The position numbers were made by a program, and so were the translations under genes. A stretch of DNA of 64,000 nucleotides from Kaistia hirudinis (GTDB lineage Bacteria > Pseudomonadota > Alphaproteobacteria > Rhizobiales > Kaistiaceae), in the NCBI RefSeq assembly GCF_014196455.1, contig NZ_JACIDS010000003.1, positions 124,001 to 188,000 on the forward strand, in the 5' to 3' direction. The notes below the pieces were generated by a model, which was not told the DNA's origin, did no database searches, and worked only from the letters and a program-made list of their open reading frames with translations. Numbering within the stretch: the stretch's first letter is position 1; each line of letters opens with the position of its first letter. Of this stretch, positions 57,107 to 64,000 are shown in pieces.

Positions 57107-58174
57107 GTGAAGGCAGTCCGTTTCCATGGCCGGCGCGACATCAGGGTCGAGGATGTCGCTGCGCCCTCCGCACCGCTCGCACCGGGCCAGGTTCTTATCA
57201 AGCCGATCATCACCGGCATCTGCGGCACGGATCTGCACGAATATATCGCCGGGCCGATCGTTACGCCGGTGACCCCGCATGTCTACACCGGCGCGACCAA
57301 CCCCCAGATCCTCGGCCATGAGTTCAGCGCGGTGGTGGTCGATACCGGGGCCGATGTCGTCAATGTGAAGGCAGGCGATCGGGTCTCGATCCAGCCGCTC
57401 GTCTCGCCGCGCAACGACTATTACGGCCGGCGTGGGCTCTATCATCTGAGCCCGAAGATGGGCTGCATCGGCCTCTCCTGGGCCTGGGGCGGCATGGGCG
57501 AACTCGCAGTGGTGAACGACTACAATGTCGTTCCGGTGCCGGCCGGAGTTTCCGATATCCAGGCGGCCATGATCGAGCCCGCCGCGGTCGCGATCTATGG
57601 CGTCGATCGTGGGGGCGTCCAGTCCGGCTCCACCGTGCTCGTTTCGGGGGCGGGTCCGATCGGCGCGCTCACGCTGCTCGCCGTCCGCGCGGCCGGCGCG
57701 GCGACGATCTTCGTCAGCGAGCCCAATCCGAACCGCCTCGCCAAGGCGAAGGAACTGGTGCCGGGCATCATCGCGATCGACCCGACCAAGGACGATCTCG
57801 AACAGATCATCCGCGACCATACGGAGGAGGGGGTCGGCGTCGACGTTGCCCTCGAATGCGTCGGCCTCGAGGCGAGCCTCAATGCCTGCGTCAAGGCGGT
57901 GCGCAGCCAGGGCAAGGTCGTCCAGACCGGCCTGCACCTCAAGCCGGCCAGCATCGACGCGATGCTGTGGGCGCTGAAGGACATCACCGTCGAGGCGACC
58001 TGGTGTTACCCGGTGCAAATCTGGCCGCGCATCATCCGCATGGTCGAGGCCGGACTGCTGCCGCTCGAAAAGGTGGTGACGGCGAGCATCGCCGCGGAGG
58101 ACGTCGTGCGCGACGGCTTCGAGGCGCTGCTCGACAAGGCCGGCAAGCATTTGAAGATCCTGGTCACGGTCTAG
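57107..58174 (+). CDS. Zinc-type alcohol/polyol dehydrogenase (MDR), lacking the structural zinc lobe
   Basis: 355 residues from GTG 57107 with GGGAG upstream. Catalytic zinc ligands C39, H71 and E72, a further E157, and NAD loop GAGPIG (182-187) fit the butanediol/sorbitol dehydrogenase branch. The segment that usually carries four structural-zinc cysteines reads PLVSPRNDYYGRRGLYHLSP with none of them. Likely oxidises a secondary alcohol of a sugar or polyol. Confidence 0.85.
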   Translation: MKAVRFHGRRDIRVEDVAAPSAPLAPGQVLIKPIITGICGTDLHEYIAGPIVTPVTPHVYTGATNPQILGHEFSAVVVDTGADVVNVKAGDRVSIQPLVSPRNDYYGRRGLYHLSPKMGCIGLSWAWGGMGELAVVNDYNVVPVPAGVSDIQAAMIEPAAVAIYGVDRGGVQSGSTVLVSGAGPIGALTLLAVRAAGAATIFVSEPNPNRLAKAKELVPGIIAIDPTKDDLEQIIRDHTEEGVGVDVALECVGLEASLNACVKAVRSQGKVVQTGLHLKPASIDAMLWALKDITVEATWCYPVQIWPRIIRMVEAGLLPLEKVVTASIAAEDVVRDGFEALLDKAGKHLKILVTV

Positions 58175-58288
58175 AGCGGTCCTTGGCGCGAGACGGACGT
58201 CGTCTCCCGCCCGGAAGACCTTCAAGACGGAGACCCACCGCCGCTCGCGACGATGACGGCGGATTCATAACGATAAAGGGAGGACGAC

Positions 58289-59065
58289 ATGGCTGACGGA
58301 GCATTCCAGAACTACGCGCTGACGGGGAAGACGGCGCTGGTCACCGGCGCCGCCGGCGGTATCGGAAGCGCGATCATCGAGCGGCTGGCCGGCCTCGGTG
58401 CTGGCGTGGTGCTGGCGGACCAGACGGACCGCGTGTTCGAGGCGGCCGCCGAGTGGGCGGCGAAGGGTTTCAAGGCCAAGGGTATCAAGCTCGACGTGAC
58501 CGACAGCGCAGCCGTCGAGCAGGCAGCCGCCGATCTCAATGCGGAGTTCGGCGCGATCGACATCCTCGTGGCCAATGCCGGCATTTCCTATGAGAGCTCG
58601 ACCGAGGAGCACTCCGACGCCGATTGGAAGCGCTGCCTCGCGATCAATCTCGACGGCGTCTTCTACTGCGTGCGTGCCTTCGGCAAGCGCATGGTCGAGC
58701 GCCGCAGCGGCGCGATCGTGGCGATCTCGTCGATCGCGGGCGTCAGGGCGGTCAGGCCGGAGCTGCATGCGGGCTACGACGTCTCCAAGGCGGGCGTCGC
58801 GCATCTGTGCCGGGTGGTCGGCGTCGAATGGGCGCCGCACAATGTCCGCGTGAACGCGGTCGGCCCTGGCTACACCGAGACCGAGATGCTGAAGAAGGTG
58901 GGTGTCGCGCAGCCGAGCGTCATGGCCGCCTGGATGAACGACATCCCGGCGCGGCGGCTGCTGCAGCCCGCCGAGATCGCCAATGCCGTCGCCTTCCTCG
59001 CCTCCGACGCGGCGAGCGGCATCACCGGCCAGCTTCTGATGGCCGACCTCGGATATTCGAGCTGA
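58289..59065 (+). CDS. SDR-family oxidoreductase (locus SDR 2)
   Basis: 258 residues with GGGAGGAC before the ATG. TGAAGGIG loop (19-26), ANAG (95-98), catalytic S148, Y163 and K167. D44 in VLADQT suggests NAD. Closest in style to sorbitol/gluconate-type SDRs; substrate not readable. Confidence 0.86.
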   Translation: MADGAFQNYALTGKTALVTGAAGGIGSAIIERLAGLGAGVVLADQTDRVFEAAAEWAAKGFKAKGIKLDVTDSAAVEQAAADLNAEFGAIDILVANAGISYESSTEEHSDADWKRCLAINLDGVFYCVRAFGKRMVERRSGAIVAISSIAGVRAVRPELHAGYDVSKAGVAHLCRVVGVEWAPHNVRVNAVGPGYTETEMLKKVGVAQPSVMAAWMNDIPARRLLQPAEIANAVAFLASDAASGITGQLLMADLGYSS

Positions 59066-59114
59066 CCGGCGCGGGCCGGCTGCGGCCCGCGGCCTCAAAC
59101 TTCCGGAGAGCAAC

Positions 59115-60131
59115 GTGAATTCAGCTTCGCAGGGTCCCGTGCGCGTCGCCTTGGTCGGCCTCGGCTGGTGGGGCCGCAAGATGGTGTCGGTGCTAAGGGG
59201 CGCGGACGCGGACTTGAACATCGTCTGCGCGGTCGAGCCGGATCCGAATGGCGTCGCCTTCGCGGCCGAACACGGGCTGGATCTCCTGACCGACTATGAC
59301 GCCGCACTCGCCCGCAGCGATGTCGAGGCGGTGATCCTCGCGACGCCGCACAGGCTGCACGGCGCGCAGATCGAGGCGGCGGTCGCGGCCGGCAAGCATG
59401 TCTTCTGCGAGAAGCCGCTCGCCATGACCCGCGTCGGCGCGGAACGCGCCGTCACGCTCTGCCGCGAGGCCGGGCTCGTCCTCGGCATGGGCCATGAACG
59501 CCGCTTCGAGCCACCGCTCGCTGCTCTGCTGGACGATGCCGCGAGCGGGCGCCTCGGCCGCATTCTGCAGATCGAGGCGAATTTCAGCCACGATCGGTTC
59601 CTCGCGCTCGATCGCTCGAACTGGCGGCTCGATGCGACCCAAGCGCCGGCGGCTGGCATGACCGCCACGGGCATCCACCTCACCGATCTGTCCGTGAAGC
59701 TGATGGGGGCGGCGAGCAATGTCCGCGTCGCCTGCGAGTCGCTCGCCTCGGATTTCGCCCAGGGCGATACGCTGAGCGCCCATATCCGCTTCAGGAATGG
59801 CGGCACCGCCTATGTCTCGGCGACGCTTGCAACTCCGTTCATCTCGCGCTTCGCGGTCTTCGGAACAAAGGGCTGGATCGACGTGCGCGACAAGGCTCAT
59901 GTCGAGGCTCCGGCCGGCTGGGTCGTGACGCGGGCCTTCACGGGGACGGAGATCACCGTCAGCGAGATCGGCCCGGCGGAGCCTGTGCGCGACAATCTGG
60001 TCGCCTTCGCGCGGGCCGTCCGCGGCACCGCGGCCTATCCGATCACCGGCGAGGAACTGATCAACAATATCGCGCTGCTCGAGGCGATCGTGCTGTCGGC
60101 GCGCAGCGGCGACGTCGTCGCCGTGCCGTAA
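59115..60131 (+). CDS. Gfo/Idh/MocA-family oxidoreductase
   Basis: 338 residues from GTG 59115 (site CCGGAGAGCAAC). NAD motif GLGWWG (15-20), the EKP motif E99-K100-P101 with the catalytic lysine, and the HERRFEP stretch near 162. A later TGIHLTDLSVKLMG carries the usual H residue. The family oxidises or reduces sugars, inositols or their phosphates at ring carbons. Confidence 0.87.
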   Translation: MNSASQGPVRVALVGLGWWGRKMVSVLRGADADLNIVCAVEPDPNGVAFAAEHGLDLLTDYDAALARSDVEAVILATPHRLHGAQIEAAVAAGKHVFCEKPLAMTRVGAERAVTLCREAGLVLGMGHERRFEPPLAALLDDAASGRLGRILQIEANFSHDRFLALDRSNWRLDATQAPAAGMTATGIHLTDLSVKLMGAASNVRVACESLASDFAQGDTLSAHIRFRNGGTAYVSATLATPFISRFAVFGTKGWIDVRDKAHVEAPAGWVVTRAFTGTEITVSEIGPAEPVRDNLVAFARAVRGTAAYPITGEELINNIALLEAIVLSARSGDVVAVP

Positions 60132-60258
60132 CGGGATGCCCCCGGCCGGTGGGCAGCGGTTCAGGATGAGGCAGTCCGGCGAGCGTTGCCGATGAGGACC
60201 GGTTCCGACTTCGGCCTTCGGGATCGCCGGGAACCCGGACAGGGAAGGAAGCAAAATA

Positions 60259-61245
60259 ATGCGTGCGCTCGTATTCGAAACCCCGGACAAGCCGGTCATC
60301 GTCGACAAGCCGATGCCGGAGATCTCGCCGCAGCAGGTGCTGGTCAAAACGCGCACTGTCGGCATCTGCCATTCCGACTATGAGCTTCTGGCCGGCCGCT
60401 ACATCATTCCGATTTCCTATCCGGTCACGCCCGGTCATGAATGGTGTGGTGAGGTCGTCGAGGTCGGCAGCGCCGTGCGCGACTTCAAGGTCGGCGATCG
60501 CGTCGTCGGCGAATGCGTGGTGCGCACGCCGGAGCGGCTGCATCATTTCGGCTTCTCGATGGACGGCGCCGACCAGGAGTATTTCGGCGTCAATCCTGCC
60601 TGGCTGCACAAGCTGCCAGACGAGGTCGACGACCGCCGCGCCTCGCTGATCGAGCCCTTCACCTGCGGCTTCTATGCCGTGCTCCGCTCCGGCGGAACCA
60701 ATGCGAGCGAGACCGTCGTCGTGTCCGGCGGCGGCACGATCGGCCTGGTCTCGGCAGCGGCCGCCATCGGAATGGGCGCGCGCGTCATCGTGGTCGACCC
60801 GCTGGCGAAACGGCGCGAGGTCGCGCTGAAGCTCGGAGCCGACGCGGTGGTCGATCCGACAGCCGATGCGGTGGCGCAGGTCATGGAACTGACCGGCGGC
60901 AAGGGCGCCGATCTGGTCGTCGAGGCCTCGGGCCATGACGCCTCGCTCGCCAATGTCTTCGAATTCGCCCGCGAGGAAGGCCGCGTCTCGATGGTCGGCA
61001 TCAGCATCGGCCGCAAGATCCCGGTCGAGCTCGGCAAGATCCAGATCCGCAATCTCGTGGTCCGCGGCTGTATCGGTTCTCCGGGCGTCTGGCCGGCCGC
61101 CATCCGCTTCCTGCAGCGGACGGGCATCGATCTGTCGCCGATCCAGACGCACAGCTTCGCACTGGAGGATGCCGTCGAAGCCTTTGCCCTCGGCAAGGAC
61201 GCGACGCAGTGCATCAAGGTGACGCTGACCTCGAGCGGCAACTGA
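60259..61245 (+). CDS. Zinc-type alcohol dehydrogenase (MDR), second copy
   Basis: 328 residues. Catalytic zinc ligands C37, H60 and E61 (TPGHEWCGEVV), a later E in IEPFTCG, and NAD loop GGGTIG. Again the structural-zinc lobe is absent: the region after VVGECVV runs RTPERLHHFGFSMDGADQEY. L-idonate/L-threonine-dehydrogenase-like overall. Distinct from the 57107 gene in sequence. Confidence 0.85.
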   Translation: MRALVFETPDKPVIVDKPMPEISPQQVLVKTRTVGICHSDYELLAGRYIIPISYPVTPGHEWCGEVVEVGSAVRDFKVGDRVVGECVVRTPERLHHFGFSMDGADQEYFGVNPAWLHKLPDEVDDRRASLIEPFTCGFYAVLRSGGTNASETVVVSGGGTIGLVSAAAAIGMGARVIVVDPLAKRREVALKLGADAVVDPTADAVAQVMELTGGKGADLVVEASGHDASLANVFEFAREEGRVSMVGISIGRKIPVELGKIQIRNLVVRGCIGSPGVWPAAIRFLQRTGIDLSPIQTHSFALEDAVEAFALGKDATQCIKVTLTSSGN

Positions 61246-61290
61246 GCCGGCCGCGGCTCGGCCGCCCATTCGAACCAAAGGGAGTGAACC

Positions 61291-61596
61291 ATGTCGCGGC
61301 AATTGACGGTCATCGCGCATCTCGTCGCGAAGCCCGACAAGATCGAAGAGACGAAGGCGTTCCTGCTGACGCTGGTCGACCAGACCCGGGCGGAGCCGGG
61401 CTGCGTCGACTATGACCTGCATCAGGACGACGCGAACCCGGCCGAATTCACCTTCTACGAGAACTGGGTGGATCGCCCCACCTGGGACCGGCACATGGAG
61501 ATGCCCTATCTCAAGGAGTTCGCCAGCCGCGCCGGCGACCTCTTCGCGGCGGAGCCGCATATCCGTCTGATGACGATGGTGACCGCCCGCGCCTGA
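61291..61596 (+). CDS. Antibiotic biosynthesis monooxygenase (ABM) fold protein
   Basis: 101 residues, the usual length of single ABM domains. LTVIAHLVAKPDKIEETKAF, EPGCVDYDLHQDD, FTFYENW and HMEMPYLKEF are the family's conserved positions. Known members are cofactor-free oxygenases of quinones or small dimeric helper enzymes such as YgiN and LsrG. In a sugar locus an isomerase or mutarotase-like role is equally possible. Confidence 0.85.
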   Translation: MSRQLTVIAHLVAKPDKIEETKAFLLTLVDQTRAEPGCVDYDLHQDDANPAEFTFYENWVDRPTWDRHMEMPYLKEFASRAGDLFAAEPHIRLMTMVTARA

Positions 61597-61786
61597 AGGA
61601 TCCCTGTCGGAGCGTGCGCGCGCCGGCGGCGATGCCCGCAGGCCAAAAAGGGGCCATGGCCAGGCGAGAATATGAGACGGCAAACTGAAATGTCGCGGGC
61701 GGGTCCGGTGTGGCCGCGAGGTGTGACGGCGTGCGCGGAAGAGGATGGCCGGCCGCCGGCGCCGGGAGCATAGCAAGGAGGAAGAA

Positions 61787-62563
61787 ATGGAACTTGAAAG
61801 CAAGGTCGCGGTCGTCACGGGCGCGGGGCGCGGCATCGGCGCAGGGATTGCCACGGTGCTGGCGAAGCACGGCGCGGATCTGGTGCTGACCGACCGCGAG
61901 ACGTCGGGCGCTGAGGAAACGGCGGAGCTGATCCGCAAGACGGGCCGCAAGGTCGTGGTCCTGCAGCACGACGTCACTTCCTGGGAATCGACCCGCTCCA
62001 TCGCCGAGGCGTCGATCGCCGCGTTCGGCAAGGTCGACATCCTCGTGACGAATGCCGGCGTCTCGAAGAGCGTGCCCTTCGCCGAGCTGACGGCAGAGGA
62101 GTGGGACCGGGTCAACGACGTCAACGCCAAGGGCGTCTTCCTGAGCTGCCGGGCCTTCGTGCCGCATATGATCGAGCGCAAATACGGCAAGATCGTCAAC
62201 ATCTCGTCGATGGTCGGCAAGGAGGCGATCCCGTTCTTCGCGCATTACTGTGCGTCGAAATTTGCGGTCATCGGCCTGACGGAATCGATGGCCAAGGAGC
62301 TCGCGCCGCACAACATCAATGTGAACGCGGTCTGCCCCGGCGTCGTTCGTACGCCGCTCTGGGATCCGCTGCTCGAGCAGCTTTCCGAGAACAAGAAGAT
62401 CAGCCGGGAAGAAGCCTGGGAAGAGTTCGTCGGCGGCATCCCGTTCAAGCGGCCGCAGACGCCGGAGGACATCGGCGAGGCCGTCGCGTTCCTGGCGTCG
62501 GACCGGGCGCGCAATATCACGGCCAGCGCGGCCAACGTCTCCGGCGGCCAGATGATCTGGTGA
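61787..62563 (+). CDS. SDR-family oxidoreductase (locus SDR 3)
   Basis: 258 residues from ATG 61787 with a perfect AAGGAGG site. TGAGRGIG loop (11-18), TNAG (88-91), catalytic S141, Y154 and K158. D36 (LTDRE) suggests NAD. The C-terminus SAANVSGGQMIW is extended for the family and resembles sorbitol-6-phosphate 2-dehydrogenase-like SDRs. Confidence 0.87.
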   Translation: MELESKVAVVTGAGRGIGAGIATVLAKHGADLVLTDRETSGAEETAELIRKTGRKVVVLQHDVTSWESTRSIAEASIAAFGKVDILVTNAGVSKSVPFAELTAEEWDRVNDVNAKGVFLSCRAFVPHMIERKYGKIVNISSMVGKEAIPFFAHYCASKFAVIGLTESMAKELAPHNINVNAVCPGVVRTPLWDPLLEQLSENKKISREEAWEEFVGGIPFKRPQTPEDIGEAVAFLASDRARNITASAANVSGGQMIW

Positions 62564-62782
62564 ATCCGGCGGGCCGCGCGCAGGCGTGGCCCGCTTTTCC
62601 AAGGCATATCCCGGCGCGGCGACGCGTCTGCCCGAGCCTTGCCCTCCCCAAGTGATCACGGCCGGTGCGAATTCTCAGACTGAGGATCTTTGGGCCGGCC
62701 GAACCGCCTGACCGGGCTAGTCTTTCGAGCAAAGGAACGCGGCAGCCAAGCCGCGGCGGAGGCCACGGTCAGGGAGGGAAGA

Positions 62783-63502
62783 GTGGCGAGGCTTTCTGGA
62801 AAAATCGTGTTGGTGAGCGGGGCGGCCCAGGGCATCGGCCGTGCGGTCGCGGAGCTGTTCGCCGAGGAAGGCGCCACCGTCTATGCCGGTGACGTCAGGC
62901 CGGTTGCGTCGGCGGCCGGCATCGTACCGCTCAGCCTCGACGTGACCCGCGAGAGCGACTGGGCGGCAGCGGTCGACCGCGTCCTCGCCGAGCAGGGGCA
63001 TCTCGACGTGCTGGTCAACAATGCCGGCATCGTCAAGGCCTATGGACCGGTGCTCGATACGCCGCTCGATGCCTGGAACGAGGTCGTCGGCGTCAATTTG
63101 ACCGGCAGCTTCCTCGGCATGAAGGCCGTGATTCCGGCCATGCAGTCGGCCGGCAAGGGCTCGATCGTCAATTTCTGCTCGATCTGGGGCAATGTCGGCG
63201 TGGCCGGCGCCGCTGCCTACAACGCCGCCAAGGGTGGCGTGCGCAACATGACAAAGAATGCGGCCGTCACCCATGCGGCGGAAAATATCCGTGTGAATTC
63301 GGTGCATCCGGGGCTCATCCGCACGCCACTGGTCGAGGCGCAGTCGGACGCGATGAATGCCGGAATCATCGCCCAGACGCCAATGGGACGGATGGGCTCG
63401 CCACGCGAGGTGGCACAGGCCTGCCTCTTTCTCGCCAGCGACGAATCCTCGTTCGTCACCGGCTCCGAACTCGTCGTCGACGGCGGCTATCTGGCCCAGT
63501 GA
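62783..63502 (+). CDS. SDR-family oxidoreductase (locus SDR 4)
   Basis: 239 residues from GTG 62783 behind CAGGGAGGG; the frame is open 31 codons earlier but without a site. SGAAQGIG loop (12-19), NNAG (79-82), catalytic S133, Y146 and K150. Short for the family because the segment after the second strand is reduced. D37 suggests NAD. Confidence 0.86.
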   Translation: MARLSGKIVLVSGAAQGIGRAVAELFAEEGATVYAGDVRPVASAAGIVPLSLDVTRESDWAAAVDRVLAEQGHLDVLVNNAGIVKAYGPVLDTPLDAWNEVVGVNLTGSFLGMKAVIPAMQSAGKGSIVNFCSIWGNVGVAGAAAYNAAKGGVRNMTKNAAVTHAAENIRVNSVHPGLIRTPLVEAQSDAMNAGIIAQTPMGRMGSPREVAQACLFLASDESSFVTGSELVVDGGYLAQ

Positions 63503-63519
63503 GTGTGCAGGAGGATCGC

Positions 63520-63915
63520 ATGAACATCATGAACGCCCGCGTCGAGCCGACGATCGAGCATGGCGGAACCTGCCACACCTATTTCATGGTGCCCAAGGAG
63601 GCCATGCGGGCGGAGACGCAGGGCTCCTATCTCGAATACGTCGCCGAGTTCGAGATCGCTGTCGGCGCCCATCTGGAGCCGCACCGGCATGACACGCATG
63701 AGTTCTACTACGTCCTCAGGGGGCGCGGGCTGATGCAGATCGGAGCCGAGAAGCGCGAGGTGGCGCCCGGCGACCTGATCCACATTCCGCCCAATGTCGT
63801 TCATTCGATCCGTCCGATCGGCGAGGAGCCGATCCGCGCTCTTGCCTTCGCCGCCAGCTTCCTCCCGCCTGGCGGTGCGGGGAGCGAAGCCGAGGCCGCC
63901 GACCTCCCGGCGTGA
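63520..63915 (+). CDS. Single-domain cupin
   Basis: 131 residues from ATG 63520 with GCAGGAGGATCGC upstream; a GTG at 63499 overlapping the SDR stop is the alternative. One cupin with metal ligands in HLEPHRHDTHEFYYVLRG (H62, H64, E68 by count from the ATG) and H103-type PPNVVHSI. Candidate isomerase, epimerase or dioxygenase of a sugar intermediate. Last gene of the locus. Confidence 0.82.
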   Translation: MNIMNARVEPTIEHGGTCHTYFMVPKEAMRAETQGSYLEYVAEFEIAVGAHLEPHRHDTHEFYYVLRGRGLMQIGAEKREVAPGDLIHIPPNVVHSIRPIGEEPIRALAFAASFLPPGGAGSEAEAADLPA

Positions 63916-63944
63916 GGGGACTGCCGTCTCTCCGGCTTCTCCCC

Positions 63945-63983
63945 AGGCCGGCCTCGCTGCTAGAGCAGCGAGGCCGGCCTTTC
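63945..63983 (+). terminator. Intrinsic terminator closing the sugar locus
   Basis: A 17-base arm (63945-63961) and its exact reverse complement (63964-63980) form a very strong GC-rich hairpin, followed by TTTC. It lies 30 bases after the cupin stop. Confidence 0.8.
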
Positions 63984-64000
63984 GAACGCGAGCGTCGTCC

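Overview
The window reads as chromosomal DNA of an alphaproteobacterium, most likely of the order Hyphomicrobiales (Rhizobiales). The evidence is a G+C content of roughly two thirds by eye, dense operons with ATGA overlaps, GC-rich intergenic inverted repeats, and a gene stock rich in ABC importers, SDR/MDR dehydrogenases and GntR/LysR/LuxR regulators. The genus cannot be fixed from the sequence; a Kaistia- or Bosea-like organism is only a guess. About 52 protein genes, one tRNA, two gene remnants and several hairpins or dyads are supported.

Layout. 1-3.7 kb: a choline-kinase-like phosphotransferase coupled to a dimethylglycine/sarcosine-dehydrogenase-like flavoprotein, preceded by a strip of small dyads. 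3.7-4.3 kb: two GC-rich inverted-repeat elements. 4.3-6.9 kb: an Fe3+-type ABC importer (binding protein plus fused permease) with no ATPase gene beside it. 7.2-13.6 kb: an envelope SH3 protein, a LysR regulator divergent from a periplasmic arylsulfatase, two membrane proteins and an adenosine kinase. 13.7 kb: tRNA-Leu(CAG).

13.8-22.3 kb, directly behind the tRNA, is the most interesting block. It holds an MmeI-like combined restriction/methylation enzyme, broken by a frameshift and carrying a low-GC central segment, followed by a 1586-residue SF1 helicase with a C-terminal Vsr-like nuclease (DUF4011/DUF3320 architecture). Together they look like a two-gene anti-phage or anti-plasmid module. 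22.3-34.6 kb is mixed accessory DNA: a 2TM protein, an MFS pump, a large wHTH/NB-ARC/TPR regulator, an AraC regulator, a strictosidine-synthase-like protein, an alpha/beta hydrolase, a second MFS pump, a RibD-like reductase and an aldo/keto reductase. This block ends in a scar containing a 5'-truncated copy of the hydrolase and an internally deleted copy of the restriction enzyme's 3' end.

34.6-43.6 kb returns to core-like genes: a CLC antiporter, a FUSC protein, an oxalate decarboxylase, a DUF1275 protein, a divergent LuxR regulator, a second secreted SH3 protein and an HdeD-like protein. 43.9-51.2 kb is a GntR-controlled sugar-acid locus: an arabinonate-type IlvD/Edd dehydratase, an SDR and a complete PotABCD-type importer. 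51.6-63.9 kb is a long, apparently co-directional catabolic locus. It has an Rbs-type sugar importer, four SDRs, two zinc-type MDRs that lack the usual structural-zinc cysteines, a Gfo/Idh/MocA oxidoreductase, an ABM-fold protein and a cupin, and it closes with a clear intrinsic terminator. It contains no kinase, aldolase, isomerase or regulator, so the substrate and route stay open.
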